DNA of 45,521 nt from Bacteroidota bacterium (GTDB lineage: Bacteria > Bacteroidota > Bacteroidia > Flavobacteriales_F > PHOS-HE28): positions 1 through 45,521 of the forward strand of contig JAFEAI010000245.1 of NCBI GenBank assembly GCA_018266475.1, in the 5' to 3' direction. The translations under genes and the position numbers were made by a program. This document shows, piece after piece, positions 38,935 to 45,521 of this stretch (its first letter is position 1; each line of letters opens with the position of its first letter). The notes below the pieces were generated by a model. The model was not told the origin of the DNA, ran no database searches, and was given only the letters and a program-made list of their open reading frames with translations.

Positions 38935-41517
38935 CTACCCGCACTTGCTGCTGCCGCAGCTCCTGCACTTCAGGCAGCCTTCCTCGTAGTACACGCCTTC
39001 GCTGTCGCCGCATTCATTGCACTTGCGGCCGCTGGCGCTGGTGCCGTCGGGTATGTAGCGCTGCAGTGCCCGTGCCACACCGTTCTTCCAGGTGTTCAGC
39101 GTGGCGTCGTACAGGTTGAGGTTCACCACCGTGTCCACCACATGCGGCACGGATACGCCTTGGCGCAGCATGCCGCTGATGAGGATCGCATAGTTCCAGT
39201 ACTCCTTGTTGAAGCTGCGGCTGAGGCCCTGGATGGTCACCCGGTAGTCATCCGCATCGGCATACTGCAGGTCATAGATGTTCTTCTGGGTCTTGGCGTC
39301 CTTGCGCTTGATCACCCAGCCCTTCTCCACCCAGTTGGGCAGCTTGAACACGCCGTCCGCCTTTCCGGTGAAGATCTCATAGGGCTTGCCGTCCAGCAGG
39401 CCCACCACGGCGATCCACGGCTCCAGCTCGTTGTTGAAGCGGATCACTTCAGCCTCCAGCACCTCGGGGCGCTTGAGGTGCGCCGCTGGCGCATCCTTTT
39501 TCTTGTCCTTGGCCTCATCGGTGGCCACCAGCACGCCGCTGCGCGATCCGTCGCGGTATACGGTGACCCCCTTGAGGCCCATGTGCCATCCCTCCATGTA
39601 GATATTGCCCACCAGCTCGGGCGTAACCGTGCTGGGCAGGTTGAGGGTGCTGCTGATGCTGTGCGTGGTGAACTTCTGCACGGCGGCTTGCAGGCGCAGG
39701 CGGTGGTGCCAGTCAATATCCTGGGCGGTGCTGTTGTGGTACGGGCTTTCCTTCACGTCCTTCTTGCCGGTGGCGTTCATCCAATCCACCAGGCGCGGAT
39801 GGTGTACGGTGAACTCCTCCCATTGGTCGCCTAAGGCATCGGTGAAGGTGACCTTCTCCGCAGGCGCGTTGGGGCCCAATTTGCGGCGGCGCGTATAGCC
39901 CAGCATGTACACGGGCTCGATGCCGCTGCTGGTGCGGGTGAGCAGGCTGAGGGTACCGGTGGGCGCCACGGTGCTGATGCTGATGTTGCGGCGTCCGTGC
40001 TTCATCATCCGCGCGTGCAGCTCCGGAAGTTCCTCCCCGAGCATGGTGGTGAACTCGGAGGTCTTCTCGATGGCGGGGTCGAAGCCGGTGAAGGCGCCGC
40101 GCTCGATGGCCATGTCGATGCTGCTGTTGAACTCAGCCTCGCACTTGGTGCGCATGATGTGCCCGGCCGCCTCCACGGCCGCCGTGCTGTCGTATGGCAG
40201 GTTGAGGGCGGCCAGTGCATCGGCCATGCCCGTGAAGCCCAAGCCGGTGCGGCGTCCTTTGCGCCCGGTATCGCCCAACAGTTGCCAGGTTTCGCGCTCC
40301 ACGCGCTTCACGGCATCGGGCTCGGGGTCGTTGTCGATCTTCACCAGGATGCGCTCCACGGCCTCCAGCTCCAGGTCCACCAGGTCGTCCATCAGGCGCT
40401 GGGCCTCGTACACCACCTTGCCCAGGCGCTCATGGTCAAACTTGGCCTTGGGGGTGAAGGGGTCCTTTACGAAGGAATAGAAGTTGATGGCGATCAGGCG
40501 GCAGCTGTCACCGCCCTGCATGGCGATCTCGCCGCAGGGGTTGGTGCTTTCGTTCTTGAAGCCCGGATAGATGGAGGAAGTGGAGTACTTGTGCTGGCGG
40601 TCCCAGAAGATGATGCCGGGTTCGGCGCTGTTGTGGGCGCACTTCACCAAGGTGTTCCACAGCTCGCGCGCCTTCACCTTTTTGGTCACCGAGGGCTTCT
40701 TGCTGTCGATGGGCCAGCGGTGCGTGTATTCACCGTCCTCCTCCACGGCCTTCAGGAACTCATCGCTCACGCGCACGCTCACGTTGGCGCCGGTCACCTT
40801 GGTGAGGTCCTGCTTGATGGTGATGAAGTGTTCCACGTCGGGGTGCGCGATGTCCATGGTGAGCATCAGTGCGCCCCTGCGGCCCTTTTGGGCCACCTCG
40901 CGCGTGGTGTTGCTGAAGCGCTCCATGAAGGAGACCGCGCCGGTGCTGGTGCGGGCGGCATTGCTGACGGCCGCGCCGGAGGGGCGCAGCGTGCTGAGGT
41001 CGAAGCCCACGCCGCAGCGGCGCTTGAACAGTTGCGCAAGCTGCTGGTCATTCCGGAAGATGCCGCCGTAGCTGTCCACCGGCGCGGGGATCACCACGCA
41101 GTTGCTCAGCGAGGCCAGGCGGGTACTGTCGCCCAAGGAAGCCATCACACTGCCCTGGGGCACAATGTCGCGGAACCCGTCGAACAGTTGGAAGATGCCT
41201 TCCTCGTCCAGCGGCTTGCGCTTTTGGCCGTATGCGGAAAGCAACGCTTTCTTTTCCGCGGGCACGGGATCGTACGCGCGTTCGATCCTGGCGAACTCGC
41301 GGGCCATGCGCCAGTGGGTGTCGGCAGGGGTCATCTCCACCAGGTCGCCATGCTCGTTGCGCAGGGCGTACTTGTTCATCCAGGTGGTGGCGGCCAGTTC
41401 GTCGTTTTGGAAATACTCGAGCGCGGAGGCCAGCACTTCCTCCGGGGTCAGGCGAGGCTTAACTGCGGGAACGGCAGGCATTTGCGTGAGGGCTTCAAAG
41501 AGTATGGCTTGAGGCAT
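38935..41517 (-). CDS. nrdJ: Class II (adenosylcobalamin-dependent) ribonucleotide reductase
   Basis: An 860-residue enzyme reducing ribonucleotides to deoxyribonucleotides with a B12-derived radical, without oxygen. Landmarks are SLSNCVVIPAPVDSYGGIF (first redox Cys), RRCGVGFDLSTLRPSGA, the active-site NPCGEIAMQGGDSCRL with the thiyl-radical Cys and catalytic Glu, and ISTVAPTGTLSLL. The C-terminus carries a zinc-ribbon-like CNECGDSEG / CLKCRSCGSSKCG segment that holds the re-reducing cysteines. No other reductase class is in the window. No cobalamin riboswitch is visible in the 255-bp upstream region. Confidence 0.96.
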   Translation of the reverse strand: MPQAILFEALTQMPAVPAVKPRLTPEEVLASALEYFQNDELAATTWMNKYALRNEHGDLVEMTPADTHWRMAREFARIERAYDPVPAEKKALLSAYGQKRKPLDEEGIFQLFDGFRDIVPQGSVMASLGDSTRLASLSNCVVIPAPVDSYGGIFRNDQQLAQLFKRRCGVGFDLSTLRPSGAAVSNAARTSTGAVSFMERFSNTTREVAQKGRRGALMLTMDIAHPDVEHFITIKQDLTKVTGANVSVRVSDEFLKAVEEDGEYTHRWPIDSKKPSVTKKVKARELWNTLVKCAHNSAEPGIIFWDRQHKYSTSSIYPGFKNESTNPCGEIAMQGGDSCRLIAINFYSFVKDPFTPKAKFDHERLGKVVYEAQRLMDDLVDLELEAVERILVKIDNDPEPDAVKRVERETWQLLGDTGRKGRRTGLGFTGMADALAALNLPYDSTAAVEAAGHIMRTKCEAEFNSSIDMAIERGAFTGFDPAIEKTSEFTTMLGEELPELHARMMKHGRRNISISTVAPTGTLSLLTRTSSGIEPVYMLGYTRRRKLGPNAPAEKVTFTDALGDQWEEFTVHHPRLVDWMNATGKKDVKESPYHNSTAQDIDWHHRLRLQAAVQKFTTHSISSTLNLPSTVTPELVGNIYMEGWHMGLKGVTVYRDGSRSGVLVATDEAKDKKKDAPAAHLKRPEVLEAEVIRFNNELEPWIAVVGLLDGKPYEIFTGKADGVFKLPNWVEKGWVIKRKDAKTQKNIYDLQYADADDYRVTIQGLSRSFNKEYWNYAILISGMLRQGVSVPHVVDTVVNLNLYDATLNTWKNGVARALQRYIPDGTSASGRKCNECGDSEGVYYEEGCLKCRSCGSSKCG

Positions 41518-41562
41518 GGCGGTGTCTGATTCAGGAAGGCCAAAGCTCCATCATCCGATCAT

Positions 41563-41596
41563 TGATCCACATCATGTTCGCCGGGGATCATCCACA
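41563..41596. promoter_or_regulatory. Two DnaA-box-like nonamers upstream of nrdJ
   Basis: TGATCCACA (41563-41571) and TCATCCACA (41588-41596) each differ from the DnaA consensus TTATCCACA at position 2 only. They lie 46-80 bp upstream of the nrdJ ATG with the same orientation. In E. coli, DnaA controls another ribonucleotide reductase operon. Here the role is inference from sequence similarity. Confidence 0.3.
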
Positions 41597-41695
41597 GCGT
41601 TATGAACGATCGGCAAAAATCACCCTCCAACCCGCAAGTTATTCCGGTACCGATCGTTGAAAAAATCGGCAATGGCTTGCCGGCGCTGAAAAACA

Positions 41696-41722
41696 GCGAA
41701 GGCGCCCAAGGGACGCCTTCGC
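41696..41722 (-). terminator. Rho-independent terminator of the fasciclin gene
   Basis: A perfect 9-bp stem GCGAAGGCG / CGCCTTCGC. On the minus strand it is followed by TGTTTTT. It lies about 50 bases past the stop at 41773. Confidence 0.85.
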
Positions 41723-41772
41723 CGACTTTCACCAGGCCCCCAAGGAAGAAGGGGCGATGGCATTGGGGTGGA

Positions 41773-42330
41773 TCACTGCCCGGGCAGCAACACCTTATCT
41801 ATGACGCAGACCATTCCATTGGCGGCCGGCACCACGCCGATGATCTTGGCATCGTTGATCATCACCTGGCCATCCTTCACATGGAAGGTCGCGTTGCCTC
41901 CGTTCACCATGCCAAGCACTTGCCCGTCCTTCATATCGGTGGGCTTGTACACGCCAACGGCCACATGGTATTGGAGAATATCGGTGAGGGCATCCTTCTT
42001 TTCCGGCTTCAGCAGGCCGTCCACGGTGCCGGCCGGCAAGGCGGCGAAAGCGGCGTTGGTGGGGGCGTACACCGTGAAGGGACCGGCGTTGGAAAGCGCG
42101 TTCACCAGGTCGGCCGCCTTTACCGCAGCTACCAAGGTGCTGTGGTCCGGGGAGGCTACGGCAACCTGCACCACGTTGCGCTGCGATTCATCGTCCACTA
42201 CGTTCGACTGTCCGATGGCTTGTGCCGGCGCGGCCGCAGCTTCCGGAGCGGTATTGGTTTCCGTGGCTCCTCCCCCGCAGGCGCAAAGCAGGGCGATCAA
42301 GGCCAAGGGAGCGATTTGCTTCGTTTTCAT
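41773..42330 (-). CDS. Fasciclin-domain lipoprotein
   Basis: A 185-residue lipoprotein: MKTKQIAPLALIALLCACG has a lipobox with the Cys at about position 18. An Ala/Pro-rich linker leads to one fasciclin (FAS1) domain: STLVAAVKAADLVNALSNAGPFTVYAPTNAAFAALPAG (shown in the sequence as two joined FAS1 boxes), then LTDILQYHVAVG and a final GMVCVIDKVLLPGQ. FAS1 domains mediate adhesion or binding at the cell surface. A perfect FNR-type palindrome lies about 100 bp upstream of the start, so the gene is probably controlled by oxygen or redox state. A terminator follows it. Confidence 0.92.
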   Translation of the reverse strand: MKTKQIAPLALIALLCACGGGATETNTAPEAAAAPAQAIGQSNVVDDESQRNVVQVAVASPDHSTLVAAVKAADLVNALSNAGPFTVYAPTNAAFAALPAGTVDGLLKPEKKDALTDILQYHVAVGVYKPTDMKDGQVLGMVNGGNATFHVKDGQVMINDAKIIGVVPAANGMVCVIDKVLLPGQ

Positions 42331-42401
42331 GACTATGCGTTTTAGCTGGTGATGGCGTTTTTGTGCGCATCAAAAATCGGGGCATGCAAGTATGTGATCA
42401 T

Positions 42402-42413
42402 TGCGTTTACGCA
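42402..42413. promoter_or_regulatory. Inverted repeat TGCGTTTACGCA
   Basis: Two 5-bp arms around TT, between the FNR-type box and a weak -7-like sequence (minus strand, around 42387-42393). It could be a second operator for the fasciclin gene. Confidence 0.35.
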
Positions 42414-42422
42414 GGCTTTGAA

Positions 42423-42436
42423 TTGATTATTATCAA
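42423..42436. promoter_or_regulatory. FNR/CRP-type box TTGATTATTATCAA
   Basis: A perfect match to the FNR consensus TTGAT-N4-ATCAA, extended by one more paired base on each side. Its centre is about 100 bp upstream of the fasciclin ATG and about 49 bp from the start site predicted from the weak -7-like sequence. It is the only AT-rich patch in this 401-bp gap. Confidence 0.7.
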
Positions 42437-42731
42437 TAACATGCGGAAGCATGAACGAGCCGGTCCCCCGCGTAAACAGGGTTCAACAACCGCCCATGCA
42501 TGCGCTTGCTGCACTCCTTGGCGTGCTGCCAACCTGCGGATCGCAATGAGGTGCTTTCCACCCGGCCCGTTGTCGCCTGGGTCAGGCGGTACGGGCAAGG
42601 CAGTGCGCATGAAGGCGATCTGGGGAATGGGGAAGCACCCCGCAGCCCCGCCCATGCGGGGCTGAAGCGCGAACCGGGCCGTGGCTCCTTACCGCCGCCC
42701 CGGGTAGCAGGCCATGTGCCGTGGCAGGTGT
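42437..42731. other. Gene-free stretch downstream of nosY
   Basis: About 295 bases with no supported open frame or RNA gene. It holds one perfect hairpin, AGCCCCGC / GCGGGGCT with a CCAT loop (42644-42663), 69 bases past the nosY stop. It may slow or end transcription of the nos operon, although no T-run follows on the minus strand. Confidence 0.5.
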
Positions 42732-43499
42732 TCAGAAATCTTTCCGGCGAAACGACCGGAAGGCAAGGGCAGCTGGCAGCAGCACCCAGGCCGCGAGGGC
42801 GAACAGCGCGATGAGGATCCCGCGAATGCTGCCGAAGAACTTTTCATAGACGGCGCCGCTGTAACCCATCATGGCCGCGAGGTCCACCTTCAGCATCACC
42901 ATGATGCGGCCCAGGTCGATGGGGTCCAGTGCGGCCAACGGCACGATCAACGGCTCGATGGGGTAATCGCTGAAGGCGAACATCACCCAGAGGAGCACGG
43001 CATCATACACCAGCACGAAGAGGAACCACACCACCAAGCCCAGGCCCACGCCCCGCGCCTTTTCGCGGTTGCGGATGGCGATGAGCGCACCGATGGCCGT
43101 GAAGACCAGCGTGAGCATGATGCAGGCCAGCAACAGCGTGGCGGAGGCTCCGCCCGGCAGGAAGATCATCATGGGGATCCCCGCGCCAAGCAGGGCGCCC
43201 AGCACCAGGGCCGTGCCCAATGCCATCACCTGCCCCCCCAGGATCTTCGACCGGTGCAGGGGCTGCACCGCCAGCAACTCGGTGAAATCGGTGGCATCAT
43301 AGAGGTACACGATGGTGAATACCGACGCCACCAGCGGCACCAGGGCCAGCAGCACCTGCGAAAGGCTGAGCATGGCCTTTACCGGCTGGTCCTCCAGTTG
43401 GAAGAGGCCCAGGCTGATGGCCAGCAGCAGCAGCAGCCATCCGCCCACGAACTTGTTGCGGGCCAGGTCGATCAGGGTGTATTTATACACTTTCCACAT
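42732..43499 (-). CDS. nosY: ABC transporter permease NosY
   Basis: A 255-residue inner-membrane permease with about six transmembrane helices, of the NosY/ABC-2 type. It begins MWKVYKYTLIDLARNKF and contains LYDATDFTELLAVQPLHRSKIL, the region expected to meet the ATPase. With NosF and periplasmic NosD it forms the complex that supports copper-site assembly in nitrous oxide reductase. The gene overlaps nosF by 17 nt. No further gene follows on this strand for about 400 bp, so it is probably the last gene of the operon. Confidence 0.9.
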   Translation of the reverse strand: MWKVYKYTLIDLARNKFVGGWLLLLLAISLGLFQLEDQPVKAMLSLSQVLLALVPLVASVFTIVYLYDATDFTELLAVQPLHRSKILGGQVMALGTALVLGALLGAGIPMMIFLPGGASATLLLACIMLTLVFTAIGALIAIRNREKARGVGLGLVVWFLFVLVYDAVLLWVMFAFSDYPIEPLIVPLAALDPIDLGRIMVMLKVDLAAMMGYSGAVYEKFFGSIRGILIALFALAAWVLLPAALAFRSFRRKDF

Positions 43500-44220
43500 G
43501 GGCCTTGGGATTGCGGGTGAGCATGGCGGGAATGGCCTTGGAAAGGCGGTTGTGGCCGGTGGTTTCGATAACCTCCTCGGGTGAGAGCAGGAATTGCAGG
43601 CGCCCTTCTTGCAAGTACGCGATGCGGTCCGCCAGGGCCTCCACTTCCTCCATCAGGTGGCTGGTGATGAGCACGGTGCAGCCGGTGCGCTTGATGTCGC
43701 GCACGGCGGCCAGCAGGCTTTCGGCGCTCACCGGATCAAGGCCGGCGGTGGGCTCGTCCAGCACCAGCACGCTGGGCGCGTAGCGGAATGCCAGCACGGC
43801 GCTCACCTTTTGGCGCTGGCCGCCGGAGAGCGTGCCGAGGCGCTTGTCCATCATGCGGTCCACGCCAAGCTCCTTCATCAGGGGGCCGTCGTTGCGGGCC
43901 AGTTCGCTGCCGCGGATATCGTCCATCAGGTTGATGAGCTGCCCGATCTTCAGTTCGTTGGGGAAGCGCGAGATCTGCGGCATGTGGCCCACCTGGTGGC
44001 GGTAGGCGGGATCGGTGCCCACCCGCTGGCCGTTCACCTGGATGGAGCCCGTGGTGGCGTGTACCAGCCCCAGCAGGCACTTGATCATGGTGGTTTTCCC
44101 CGAGCCGTTGGGCCCGATCACGGAGACCGTTTCACCGGGCACGAAGCGCGCGCTGAACGCGCGGAGCGCCCACAGCTTGCCGTATTGCTTTCCGACTTGC
44201 TCAAACAGGACGCGTTCCAT
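43483..44220 (-). CDS. nosF: ABC transporter ATPase NosF
   Basis: A 245-residue ATP-binding subunit. Walker A is GPNGSGKTT (residues 36-44), the Q-loop lies in GHMPQISRFPNEL, the signature is LSGGQRQKVSAVL, Walker B is VLVLDEPTAGLDP and the H-loop is LITSHLMEEVE. All catalytic residues are present. It overlaps nosD by 20 nt and nosY by 17 nt, so the three are co-translated. Its place between NosD and NosY makes NosF the clear assignment over a generic ABC ATPase. Confidence 0.93.
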   Translation of the reverse strand: MERVLFEQVGKQYGKLWALRAFSARFVPGETVSVIGPNGSGKTTMIKCLLGLVHATTGSIQVNGQRVGTDPAYRHQVGHMPQISRFPNELKIGQLINLMDDIRGSELARNDGPLMKELGVDRMMDKRLGTLSGGQRQKVSAVLAFRYAPSVLVLDEPTAGLDPVSAESLLAAVRDIKRTGCTVLITSHLMEEVEALADRIAYLQEGRLQFLLSPEEVIETTGHNRLSKAIPAMLTRNPKAHVESV

Positions 44221-45469
44221 GGGGCGGCTTCATCAAGGGTTTGTCATCCTCCAGGCCTTCCGGGGTCATGGAGGGCAGCAGGCGCTCGGCCTGGTCCAGC
44301 AATTGGGTGAGCAGGCTGCGCGAGAGCACCACGGCGTAGGGCATGCGCTCGTTCACCAGCGCAAAGAGGCTCAGCGGGCGGAAGGGCACGTCGCCCACGC
44401 CGTTGCGGTCCAGGTCGTAGCCTTGGTAGCGGTCCCAGTAGTTCCCGCTGAAGCTGTTGTACTTGGGATTGCCGTTGGTGCTCAGGTCGAAGGTGTTGCC
44501 GGCAAAGGTGTTGCCGTTGAAGTGGCAATCCATGGAGTTGGCGAACAGGCGTACGGCCCAGCCGTTGCCTTGCAGCAGGTTGCCGTTCACCTCGGCCCGG
44601 TTGCAGCCGTCCACCATGATGGCGGTGGTGTTGTCGATGAACTGGTTGCTGTCGATCACCGAGTCGTTGATCTCCTTGAGCAGCAGGCCGTAGGCGCTGG
44701 CGCCCCGGTTGCGGATGAAGCGGTTGCGCCGCATGTCCACTTCCTTGCTGAACATCACGGCCACGCCCGCGCCGTTGTCGGTGAAGAGGTTGTCCGAGTA
44801 GGTGTCGCGGTGGCTGAACATGAAGTGCAGTCCGTAGCGCGAGTTGTGCTGGCTGTTGTTGCGGCGGATGTGGCTGTCGGTAACGAACTCGAAGTAGATG
44901 CCGTCGCGGTTGTCCCGTGAGTTGTTGTCGGCGATCTCGGCGCCGGAACAGCGCCAGAGGTGGATGCCGTTGGCCTGCCGCGATTCAGGCGCCTTGGGGT
45001 CGCCCAGCACTTGGTTGCGCAGGATGGCCGTGTTTCTGGAGTTGGCCACATGGATGCCGAAGAAGCACCGCTCCACCACGTTGTCGATCACCGACACGTT
45101 GTCGGCGTCCTTCACCTTGATGCCGGCGTTGTCGTTGATGTTGCTCACCAGCGTACCGGTGATGCGGAAGCCCTGCACGGTGGAGCCGGCCGCTGCGATC
45201 ACCAGCACATCGCCTTGCTGCCCGCCATCGATCAAGGGCCTGCCGAGGCCGATGAGGGTGAGCTTTTTGCCTATGGTGATGGTGCCCTCGGCGTAGGTGC
45301 CGGGGCCTACGCGGATGGTATCGCCCGCAGATGCGGCCGCCACTGCGGCGCTGATCTTCGCGCTGCCGCCGCTTGCCTCCACCACCCACGTTCTTGCCGC
45401 CAGCGGCCCGGTGGCCCATGCCAGCACCAGGGCTGCGGCCAAGCGGATTCGGGCCTTGGGCGGGGTCAT
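44201..45469 (-). CDS. nosD: Nitrous oxide reductase maturation protein NosD
   Basis: A 422-residue periplasmic protein with a signal peptide (AAALVLAWATGPLAA). The mature part is a right-handed beta-helix of CASH/PbH1 repeats: AGIKVKDADNVSVIDNVVER, NGIHLWRCSGAEIADNNS, DGIYFEFVTDSHIRRNN and YGLHFMFSHRDTYSDNLF. The GNYWDRYQGYDLDRNGVGDVP motif is characteristic of NosD. It works with NosF and NosY in delivering what is needed to build the CuZ centre of NosZ. It overlaps the upstream gene by 4 nt (ATGA) and nosF downstream by 20 nt. Confidence 0.95.
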   Translation of the reverse strand: MTPPKARIRLAAALVLAWATGPLAARTWVVEASGGSAKISAAVAAASAGDTIRVGPGTYAEGTITIGKKLTLIGLGRPLIDGGQQGDVLVIAAAGSTVQGFRITGTLVSNINDNAGIKVKDADNVSVIDNVVERCFFGIHVANSRNTAILRNQVLGDPKAPESRQANGIHLWRCSGAEIADNNSRDNRDGIYFEFVTDSHIRRNNSQHNSRYGLHFMFSHRDTYSDNLFTDNGAGVAVMFSKEVDMRRNRFIRNRGASAYGLLLKEINDSVIDSNQFIDNTTAIMVDGCNRAEVNGNLLQGNGWAVRLFANSMDCHFNGNTFAGNTFDLSTNGNPKYNSFSGNYWDRYQGYDLDRNGVGDVPFRPLSLFALVNERMPYAVVLSRSLLTQLLDQAERLLPSMTPEGLEDDKPLMKPPHGTRPV

Positions 45470-45521
45470 TCGTCGGTGAACAGTTTTTTCACCGCGGCCC
45501 AGTCCATGGCCGTGCCGGGGA
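45466..45521 (-). CDS. C-terminal fragment of the gene upstream of nosD (possibly nosL)
   Basis: Only the last 17 codons are visible (PGTAMDWAAVKKLFTDE and stop). The stop overlaps the nosD ATG, so this gene belongs to the nos operon. In Bacteroidota nos clusters, nosL or another accessory gene often precedes nosD, but the fragment is too short to identify. Confidence 0.6.
   Translation of the reverse strand, partial: PGTAMDWAAVKKLFTDE

Noticed and set aside
39997-41529. A 510-residue plus-strand frame
   Set aside because: Antisense to nrdJ, which is complete and has catalytic motifs.
41518-41772. Cobalamin riboswitch upstream of the B12-dependent reductase
   Set aside because: No B12-box-like conserved sequence or multi-stem structure is visible, and most of the gap is taken by DnaA-like sites and the fasciclin terminator.
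42644-42663. tRNA or small RNA gene near the nosY 3' end
   Set aside because: There is only one isolated 8-bp hairpin, with no cloverleaf and no promoter box.

Overview
The window is GC-rich DNA from a Bacteroidota bacterium, probably a Flavobacteriales-like lineage able to respire nitrous oxide. The evidence is a type IX secretion (T9SS) sorting domain at the end of the protein at 23461-25155, a TonB-dependent receptor with a carboxypeptidase-like N-terminal domain, a PadR/PspC pair, a DksA-like protein of the cysteine-poor Bacteroidota type, few Shine-Dalgarno sites, and repeated matches to the Bacteroidota promoter element TAnnTTTG just before start codons. The high GC makes long antisense reading frames common; they were discarded where a recognisable protein lies on the other strand.

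Layout. 1-4730 (minus): a compact run hpt, adk, obg, a PAP2 phosphatase, fluC and a PafA-like alkaline phosphatase cut by the left edge. 4830-7819 (plus): a small beta-barrel protein and a helix-hairpin-helix outer-membrane protein. 7835-14524: small and housekeeping genes (pirin, OsmC, a PA2169-type protein, DksA-like, S1/P1 nuclease, lone receiver domain, LTXXQ-like protein, TonB C-terminal protein), with an octamer tandem repeat and a 340-bp repeat array between them. 14609-20296: tryptophan 2,3-dioxygenase, a beta-CASP metallo-beta-lactamase protein, a second LTXXQ-like protein, a copper-storage (Csp) protein and an amino-acid permease. 20526-25155: TonB receptor plus a T9SS-exported esterase-like protein that lacks its catalytic serine. 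25412-29202: PadR/PspC, arginase/agmatinase family and DCC proteins. 29212-32955: a universal stress protein diverging from an operon of cysteine-dioxygenase-like protein, PAS histidine kinase and a receiver-CRP fusion regulator. 33096-37127 (minus): nadA, nadB, a four-TM protein, a His-rich lipoprotein and QueD. 37216-38580: an NRDE protein and a GxxExxY nuclease-like gene set between two inverted repeat arrays. 38935-42330 (minus): class II ribonucleotide reductase and a fasciclin lipoprotein with a perfect FNR-type box upstream. 42732-45521 (minus): nosY, nosF, nosD and the last codons of another nos-cluster gene.

How the genes fit together. The nos genes supply the maturation machinery for the copper enzyme nitrous oxide reductase; the Csp protein, the FNR-type box and the receiver-CRP regulator fit a redox- and copper-aware facultative anaerobe, although the links between them are inference. 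The oxygen-independent, B12-dependent ribonucleotide reductase fits the same lifestyle. NadB and NadA form the aspartate route to NAD.

The most unusual signals are: (i) a promoter box placed exactly 5 nt before the start codon at five genes, which predicts leaderless mRNAs; (ii) the GxxExxY gene enclosed by oppositely oriented arrays that share one repeat core; (iii) the repeat array that separates an LTXXQ-like gene from its terminator and is flanked by copies of that gene's 3' end; (iv) the cysteine-dioxygenase-like/kinase/receiver-CRP operon, with a metal-ligand position changed; and (v) the receptor plus inactive-esterase pair. No rRNA, tRNA, CRISPR array or complete insertion sequence was recognised.
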